The notes under the pieces were generated by a model. The model was not told the DNA's origin, made no database searches, and was given only the letters and a program-made list of their open reading frames with translations. From Opitutaceae bacterium (GTDB taxonomy: Bacteria > Verrucomicrobiota > Verrucomicrobiia > Opitutales > Opitutaceae): 5,509 nt of DNA. Location: contig JAITDF010000432.1 in assembly GCA_031282705.1 (NCBI GenBank), positions 1-5,509 on the forward strand. The letters are read 5' to 3'. Of the stretch, positions 1 through 3,266 are shown piece by piece (position 1 is the first letter of the stretch; every line of letters starts with the position of its first letter). The translations under genes and the position numbers were made by a program.

Positions 1-260
1 GCGGAGAAACCGGCGACTCCGGGAAACTCATTTTGCAAATCCCAAGCCAGGCGTCGGACGACGGCCTTTCCCCATGTTTCGCCAGCCTGTCTTTGCACAA
101 TCATCCGCCCGATGTCCCAATACAGGGCGACAAGCTCCTTGTTGACCGAGCGCAAGGCCGCCAGTTGGGCGTCACGCACCCGCTGCTTGATGTCGGCCAG
201 CAGCAGCCGGTAGTCAGCGGGGGACGCGGGTGCTTTCTTGTCTGCCTTGGCGGGTTTCAT
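1..260 (-). CDS. DUF1016 / YhcG-type nuclease, N-terminal part (runs off left edge)
   Basis: Reading leftward from the ATG at 260-258, 86 complete codons are open to the window edge. The protein begins MKPAKADKKAPASPADYRLL and continues with a helical segment containing VNKELVALYWDIGRMI (about residues 40-55), then GETWGKAVVRRLAWDL and NEFPGVAGFS (about residues 61-86). This order (an IKxRV helix, VNxEL..LYWxIG, WGxxVVxxLAxDL, EFPxxxGFS) is typical of the DUF1016 N-terminal domain of YhcG-family proteins, which are usually several hundred residues long with a C-terminal PD-(D/E)XK-type nuclease domain. That catalytic part lies outside the window. An AAAGGA Shine-Dalgarno site sits 8 bases before the ATG (269-274), which supports this start. 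The ATG overlaps the stop of the upstream stub by four bases (ATGA). Members are often found in defence and other accessory regions; the role here is unknown. The family call is good, but completeness cannot be judged. Confidence 0.88.
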   Translation of the reverse strand, partial: MKPAKADKKAPASPADYRLLLADIKQRVRDAQLAALRSVNKELVALYWDIGRMIVQRQAGETWGKAVVRRLAWDLQNEFPGVAGFS

Positions 261-415
261 GGGCGGGGTCCTTTTGAAAAATCACAGGCGCCCGCGGTGG
301 GCCCCGACGATTTGGCGGATGAAGCGTGGACGGCGTGCCCGCGCCGCGCCAGCCCGCCGGCCAGGGTCGAGCCGGCGAAGCCGCGGATGCCGGAGATGAG
401 GGTGGTGGTTTTCAC
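257..415 (-). pseudogene. SDR/NAD-dependent epimerase N-terminal remnant
   Basis: From a GTG at 415 this frame encodes 52 residues beginning MKTTTLISGIRGFAGSTLAG and continuing to ARRGHAV. This has the layout of the first beta strand, glycine-rich loop (GxxGFxGS) and first helix of an extended short-chain dehydrogenase / nucleotide-sugar epimerase, ending where the second strand should begin. After about residue 29 the resemblance stops, and the frame ends at TGA 259-257, so the rest of the roughly 300-residue enzyme is missing. A TTG at 448 could extend the frame to 63 residues, but neither start has a convincing Shine-Dalgarno site. The stop overlaps the ATG of the YhcG-type gene. The likely reading is a decayed or deleted epimerase gene, perhaps a former partner of the epimerase at 1829-2884, cut when neighbouring accessory genes moved in. 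Alternatively it is a small expressed peptide that mimics the motif by chance. It cannot be an active enzyme as it stands. Confidence 0.5.
269..274 (-). promoter_or_regulatory. Shine-Dalgarno site of the YhcG-type gene
   Basis: On the minus strand the sequence AAAGGA is followed by 8 bases and then ATG at 260. It is one of the clearer ribosome binding sites in the window and fixes the start of the DUF1016 gene. It lies inside the coding frame of the preceding SDR stub, as expected for genes read from one transcript. Confidence 0.6.
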
Positions 416-435
416 GGGAGGGATGCGTTGCCGCG

Positions 436-585
436 TCAGGATTTCCAAACCAAGGGTTTCCGGCCGTTCCTTCCGGCCCCGGCGCGCACTTGGCGCGCCA
501 CTTTTCCGAACGCCCGTTCCGCGCAGGCCATAAACGCGGGGGCGGTTTGTTTCGATGGCGCGGCGGCGGTGTTTTTTGTTTTCAT
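436..585 (-). CDS. 49-residue basic protein coupled to fic
   Basis: The ATG at 585-583 overlaps the TGA of the fic gene by four bases (ATGA); another in-frame ATG lies at 594. The frame encodes 49 residues beginning MKTKNTAAAPSKQTAPAF and ending GRNGRKPLVWKS before TGA at 438-436. It is strongly basic, with six Lys and five Arg against one Glu and no Asp. A Lys/Ala/Pro/Thr-rich N-terminus precedes a possible amphipathic helix (about residues 18-36) and a Gly/Arg turn leading into PLVW. I do not recognise the family with confidence. The end looks like the start of a beta strand of the kind in small proteins that finish with 'xPLVVWxDGxIV', so the gene may be cut short. It lacks the [ST]xxxE[GN] motif of FicA/VbhA-type antitoxins. 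No Shine-Dalgarno site is visible, so translation would depend on coupling to fic. It could be an accessory or antitoxin-like partner of Fic, or a chance frame. Confidence 0.5.
   Translation of the reverse strand: MKTKNTAAAPSKQTAPAFMACAERAFGKVARQVRAGAGRNGRKPLVWKS
481..499. repeat. Perfect 7-bp inverted repeat (hairpin) inside the small ORF
   Basis: GGCGCGC (481-487) and GCGCGCC (493-499) can form a GC-only 7-bp stem with a 5-base loop (ACTTG on the plus strand). No T-run follows on the minus strand, so it is not an intrinsic terminator for the fic transcript. On the plus strand only four T follow. It may simply reflect GC-rich coding sequence. Confidence 0.3.
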
Positions 586-1691
586 GCGTTGCATGGGTTG
601 GATTGAGGGCGATTTTGAATTTGGATTTTTTCCTGAATTCCGGCGGAGGCTTGCCGCGTTTTCAGGGATGCGAGGAGGGCGCGCCCTTTGTCAGTCAGGC
701 GATATTTTTGCGTGGGGCTGCGGGGCGAATCGGGCTGGGTCATCTCGGCAAGACCGGCGGCAAGGGCGGGGACGAGATAATTTGCGCGAAAGGTGGGGCC
801 GTGCCTCAACCCGAGCCGGTTCCGTGCTTCAAATGACGTTTTTTCCCCGGGTTTCAGGGCTTTGAGCAGCAAGATCACTCGGTCGGTTGCTTGGTCGCAA
901 ACTTGGTCGTTTTTGGCATTTTCCACGAACGTTTCGCCTTTGTGCTTCAACAGGGAGTCGCGGATTTCCCCCAGCATGAAATCAATGAACACTCCGCAGT
1001 CGGTGTTTTGGGTGCTGCGGTTGATGGCCTCATAATACGCCCACTGGTTGTCATGCACCATTGTCTCGACCGGAAGATGCTGGAAAATAGGATGAAAGCG
1101 CGAGAGGACAAGCGATTGCCAGAGACGGCCCATGCGACCGTTGCCGTCGGGGAAGGGATGGATAAACTCAAATTCGTAATGAAACACACAACTGCGGATG
1201 AGCAGATGGTCATCCGCGTTCTCAAGCCAGTCGAAGAGGTTGCCAATCAATGCGGGGACACGCTCCGCCGGGGGCGCGATATGGATGGCTTTGCCGTCCG
1301 CGAAAACGCCGACTCCGCCTTTGCGAAATTCCCCGGGCGCGTCCGCCAGGGCGAGCATCATGGTGCCGTGGGCCTTGAGCAGGTCTTTCTGGGAAAATGG
1401 ATTGATTTTTGCGAACAAGTCGTAGGTGGCGATGGCGTTTTTTACCTCCTGAATCTCGCGGAGCGGGGCGACAACGTGTTTGCCGTCGAGGATGTCCGTC
1501 ACCTGGTTTTCCGTGAGTGTGTTGCCTTCAATGGCGAGCGAGGCGCGGATGGTGCGGATGCGGTTTGCGCGGCGCAGCCGCAGCGCGTCGGCCTGTTCAA
1601 GACGGATGGCGAAGCGTTCGGTGAGCGCGGCGATTTCCGCGATGAGTGAGATCGCCTTGGGGGAAACGGTAAAAGGCGGTTGATAACGCAT
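582..1691 (-). CDS. Fic-domain protein (class II, COG3177-type), probable AMP transferase
   Basis: The protein has 369 residues from the ATG at 1691. Fic proteins usually transfer AMP from ATP to a hydroxyl group of a target protein. The core motif HPFPDGNGRMGR (residues 178-189) matches HxFx[DE]GNGRxxR, with catalytic His178, Asp182 and Arg186 present. The inhibitory helix motif SLAIEGN (51-57) matches [ST]xxxE[GN] and lies N-terminal to the Fic core, which defines class II and predicts autoinhibition. The N-terminus MRYQPPFTVSPK is typical of the Fic_N-containing family. The C-terminal part (about 265-343, with KYRLTDKGRALL) looks like a winged helix, followed by a polar tail. I prefer 1691 because AAGGG lies 7 bases upstream and family similarity begins there; an ATG at 1739 has no ribosome site. 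The C-terminal stop overlaps the next ORF by ATGA. Its base composition looks lower in GC than its neighbours, which fits horizontal acquisition. The target is unknown. Confidence 0.93.
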   Translation of the reverse strand: MRYQPPFTVSPKAISLIAEIAALTERFAIRLEQADALRLRRANRIRTIRASLAIEGNTLTENQVTDILDGKHVVAPLREIQEVKNAIATYDLFAKINPFSQKDLLKAHGTMMLALADAPGEFRKGGVGVFADGKAIHIAPPAERVPALIGNLFDWLENADDHLLIRSCVFHYEFEFIHPFPDGNGRMGRLWQSLVLSRFHPIFQHLPVETMVHDNQWAYYEAINRSTQNTDCGVFIDFMLGEIRDSLLKHKGETFVENAKNDQVCDQATDRVILLLKALKPGEKTSFEARNRLGLRHGPTFRANYLVPALAAGLAEMTQPDSPRSPTQKYRLTDKGRALLASLKTRQASAGIQEKIQIQNRPQSNPCNA

Positions 1692-1828
1692 GTGCGCACC
1701 CTTTTTTTTGCTTATGTTTTCAGGATTGGCAGGCGGCATGGCGGCGGGGGGATTTTTTCATGAGGCGTTTTGCAAATTGATTATCCGCATTTTTTCAGGG
1801 GTGTTTTTTAGCGAAGCGTTTAACGGCT
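1692..1828 (-). other. Gap between epimerase and fic, A/T-richer
   Basis: This 137-base stretch separates the epimerase stop from the fic start. It is visibly richer in A and T runs than the flanking genes. On the minus strand a GATAAT (1785-1780) resembles a -10 box, but no matching -35 box is seen at the usual distance. ATTTTTTCA occurs twice on the plus strand (1752-1760 and 1789-1797). No terminator hairpin with a T-run was found after the epimerase, so read-through into fic is possible. Only very short ORFs occur here. Confidence 0.35.
1699..1703 (-). promoter_or_regulatory. Shine-Dalgarno site that decides the fic start
   Basis: On the minus strand an A-run leads into AAGGG, then 7 bases, then ATG at 1691. 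The alternative ATG at 1739 is preceded only by a C/G-rich run. This site therefore favours the 369-residue form of the Fic protein over a 385-residue form. Confidence 0.55.
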
Positions 1829-2884
1829 TCACGCGCGCGCGCGGCCAGCCTCCACGATCTGGCGGATGGTCTCGTCGAGCGAGACGGAAATGTCCCACGC
1901 GGGGTAGTGGGCGCGCATTTTTCGCAGGTCGCTGTAGTAGCAGATGTGGTCGCCGGCGCGGTTTTGCTCCACGTAGGTGTGGATTTGTTTCCTGCCGCTG
2001 TGTTTTTCCACCAGCGCGAAGGCTTCGAGGATGGAGCAGGAGTTGGCCTTGCCGCCGCCGATGTTGTAAACCTCGCCGGCGCGGGGCGCGGCGGCGAAGG
2101 CGGCCATGAAGCGCGCCACGTCGAGCGAGTGGATGTTGTCGCGCACCTGTTTTCCCTTGTATCCAAAAACCTTGTATTCGCGGCCCTCGAGGTTGCACTT
2201 CACGAGGTAGGAGAGGAAGCCGTGCAGCTCGACGCCGGAGTGGTTGGGGCCGGTCAGGCAGCCGCCGCGCAGGGCGCAGGCGGGCAGGTTGAAGTAGCGG
2301 CCGTATTCCTGCACCATGATGTCGGCGGCGACCTTCGAGGCGCCGAAGAGCGAGTGCTTCGACTGGTCGATGGTGAAGGTCTCGGCGATGCCGTGCGCGT
2401 AGGCCGGGTCGGCGTAGTCCCAGCGCGTGTCCAGCTCGGCGAGCGCGATGCGGTTGGGCGCGTCGCCGTAAACCTTGTTGGTGGACATGTGGATGAAGGG
2501 CGACTCGGGGCAGGCCTGGCGCGCCGCCTCCAGCAGGTTGAGCGTGCCGCCGGCGTTGGTGTCGAAGTCGTCGAAGGGAATCGCGGCGGCGCGGTCGTGC
2601 GAGGGCTGCGCGGCGGTGTGCACGATGACCGAGGGGCGAAGCTCCCGCACCAGCGCCAGCACGCCGGCGCGGTCGCGGATGTCCAGCTCGTGGTGCCGGA
2701 AGCCGGGCAGCTCGCGCGCGAGCCGCTCCTGGTTCCAGCGCGTGTCGCCCTGCGGGCCGAAGAAGACGGCGCGCTGGTTGTTGTCCACGCCGTGGACGGC
2801 GAAGCCAAGTTCGCGCGCAAAATAAGCGCAGACTTCGGAACCGATGAGGCCGGACGAGCCGGTGACGAGCAGCGTTTTGGGCAT
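1829..2884 (-). CDS. NAD-dependent epimerase, CDP-paratose/tyvelose 2-epimerase type
   Basis: This is a complete 351-residue extended SDR, the usual length for nucleotide-sugar epimerases. It probably acts in the cytoplasm on a nucleotide sugar for surface polysaccharide. The N-terminus MPKTLLVTGSSGLIGSEV holds the GxxGxxG NAD motif (residues 9-15); Asp34 after the second strand suits NAD binding. Other landmarks are LDIRD (67-71), HTAAQPSHD (89-97), the NAGGTLNLLEA helix (110-120), MSTNKVYGD (133-141), RGGCLTGP (206-213), GKQVRDNIHSLDV (244-256) and VYNIGGG (272-278). STNKVYGD, GKQVRD and the overall order resemble Salmonella CDP-tyvelose 2-epimerase (RfbE). The catalytic YxxxK is FGASK here, with Phe180 in place of Tyr and Lys184 kept. 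I chose the ATG at 2884 because homology begins there. It lacks a clear Shine-Dalgarno site, and an in-frame ATG at 2926 is possible. The frame stays open to 3022, but that extension is low-complexity repeat sequence. The exact substrate is not determined. Confidence 0.88.
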   Translation of the reverse strand: MPKTLLVTGSSGLIGSEVCAYFARELGFAVHGVDNNQRAVFFGPQGDTRWNQERLARELPGFRHHELDIRDRAGVLALVRELRPSVIVHTAAQPSHDRAAAIPFDDFDTNAGGTLNLLEAARQACPESPFIHMSTNKVYGDAPNRIALAELDTRWDYADPAYAHGIAETFTIDQSKHSLFGASKVAADIMVQEYGRYFNLPACALRGGCLTGPNHSGVELHGFLSYLVKCNLEGREYKVFGYKGKQVRDNIHSLDVARFMAAFAAAPRAGEVYNIGGGKANSCSILEAFALVEKHSGRKQIHTYVEQNRAGDHICYYSDLRKMRAHYPAWDISVSLDETIRQIVEAGRARA

Positions 2885-2947
2885 GGGTGATTTGAGAAAA
2901 GGGCAATACAAGGTGGAAAAGGACATGGCGCGAACAAAAATCCATTT

Positions 2948-2983
2948 TGAACCGCACCCGTTTCCTGAACCGCACCCGTTTCC
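2948..2983. repeat. Perfect tandem duplication, 18 bp x 2
   Basis: TGAACCGCACCCGTTTCC occurs at 2948-2965 and again immediately at 2966-2983 with no mismatch. The unit is six codons long, but no gene is supported here. Confidence 0.95.
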
Positions 2984-3000
2984 CCCGCCCTTCCCTCGCT

Positions 3001-3039
3001 GCCGCCCTTGCGGCCTCGCCATTTCTTCCGCCCTTGCGG
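3001..3039. repeat. Paired palindromic element CCGCCCTTGCGG
   Basis: CCGCCCTTGCGG occurs at 3002-3013 and 3028-3039, 26 bases apart. Each copy can fold on itself (CCGC / GCGG with a CCTT loop). The first copy extends to a 5-bp stem, GCCGC CCTT GCGGC (3001-3014). Two copies of a small hairpin side by side are reminiscent of REP-like elements, but no transposase or second locus is visible. Confidence 0.6.
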
Positions 3040-3051
3040 TTCCCTATTCCT

Positions 3052-3083
3052 CTTTGCGCCTTTGCGTTTTTCTGCAAAAAGCA
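3052..3083. repeat. CTTTGCG direct repeat and T5/A5 hairpin
   Basis: CTTTGCG occurs at 3052-3058 and 3060-3066. It runs into TGC-G-TTTTT-CTGC-AAAAA-GCA (3063-3083), an inverted repeat with a 4-base loop and one bulged G. Repeats built on 'TTTGCGCCTTTGCG' are, as I recall, common as dispersed intergenic sequence in several environmental bacterial phyla. The T-run lies in the ascending arm, so this is not an intrinsic terminator. Confidence 0.5.
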
Positions 3084-3115
3084 TCCATTCAAATCCATTC
3101 CAAATCCATTCCAAA
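3084..3115. repeat. Tandem repeat, about 11 bp x 3 (TCCATTCCAAA)
   Basis: Three adjacent units are present: TCCATTCAAA (3084-3093), TCCATTCCAAA (3094-3104) and TCCATTCCAAA (3105-3115). The first lacks one C. The unit length is not a multiple of three, which argues against a coding role. Confidence 0.9.
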
Positions 3116-3123
3116 CCTTCCGG

Positions 3124-3166
3124 CCCGCACCGGGCAAACCGGGCAAAACCCGCACCGGGCAAAACC
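3124..3166. repeat. CCCGCACCGGGCAAA repeat, 25-bp period
   Basis: CCCGCACCGGGCAAA occurs at 3124-3138 and 3149-3163. Between them ACCGGGCAAAACC (3138-3150) recurs as 3154-3166. The result is three ACCGGGCAAA cores in 43 bases. Confidence 0.9.
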
Positions 3167-3266
3167 TCCCGGCATCTGATTCTCATGGGCAAATGATATT
3201 GCGCCGGTTTTTCATTCCTTGCGTCCCGCGCAATTCCACCCAATGTGCATGGCACCTGAGCATGGC

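Larger units (their letters stand above)
2885..3266. other. Divergent intergenic region, repeat patchwork without a gene
   Basis: The 382 bases between the epimerase (minus) and the coiled-coil gene (plus) contain no convincing coding sequence. Several frames are open, but they translate to Lys/Arg/Gly-rich or repeated peptides set by the local repeats. At least five layers of short repeats follow one another from 2948 to 3166 and are listed separately. The region must hold the promoters of both flanking genes, yet I find no good -35/-10 pair on either strand. Confidence 0.7.

Noticed and set aside
481..510. Intrinsic terminator at the GGCGCGC hairpin.
   Set aside because: No T-run follows on the transcribed minus strand and only four T follow on the plus strand, with no plus-strand gene ending there.
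33..533. A 166-residue plus-strand ORF.
   Set aside because: It spans the DUF1016 gene, the SDR stub and the small ORF on the opposite strand, with no recognisable domain and an Arg/Pro-rich shadow composition.
436..585. The small ORF as a FicA/VbhA-type antitoxin.
   Set aside because: It has no [ST]xxxE[GN] motif, lies downstream and not upstream of fic, and the Fic protein is class II with its own inhibitory helix.
891..1649. A 252-residue plus-strand ORF.
   Set aside because: It lies entirely opposite the Fic gene, which has intact catalytic and inhibitory motifs.
1907..2890. A 327-residue plus-strand ORF rich in Val, Ala and Gly.
   Set aside because: It is the complement shadow of the epimerase, whose minus-strand frame carries all the SDR motifs.
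1758..3155. Long minus-strand ORFs running through the epimerase and the repeat region.
   Set aside because: They are Arg/Pro-rich out-of-frame readings, or upstream extensions into low-complexity repeats; the epimerase homology starts at 2884.
2948..3166. A CRISPR array.
   Set aside because: Repeat units differ from each other, are 8-18 bases long and mostly adjoin without unique spacers.
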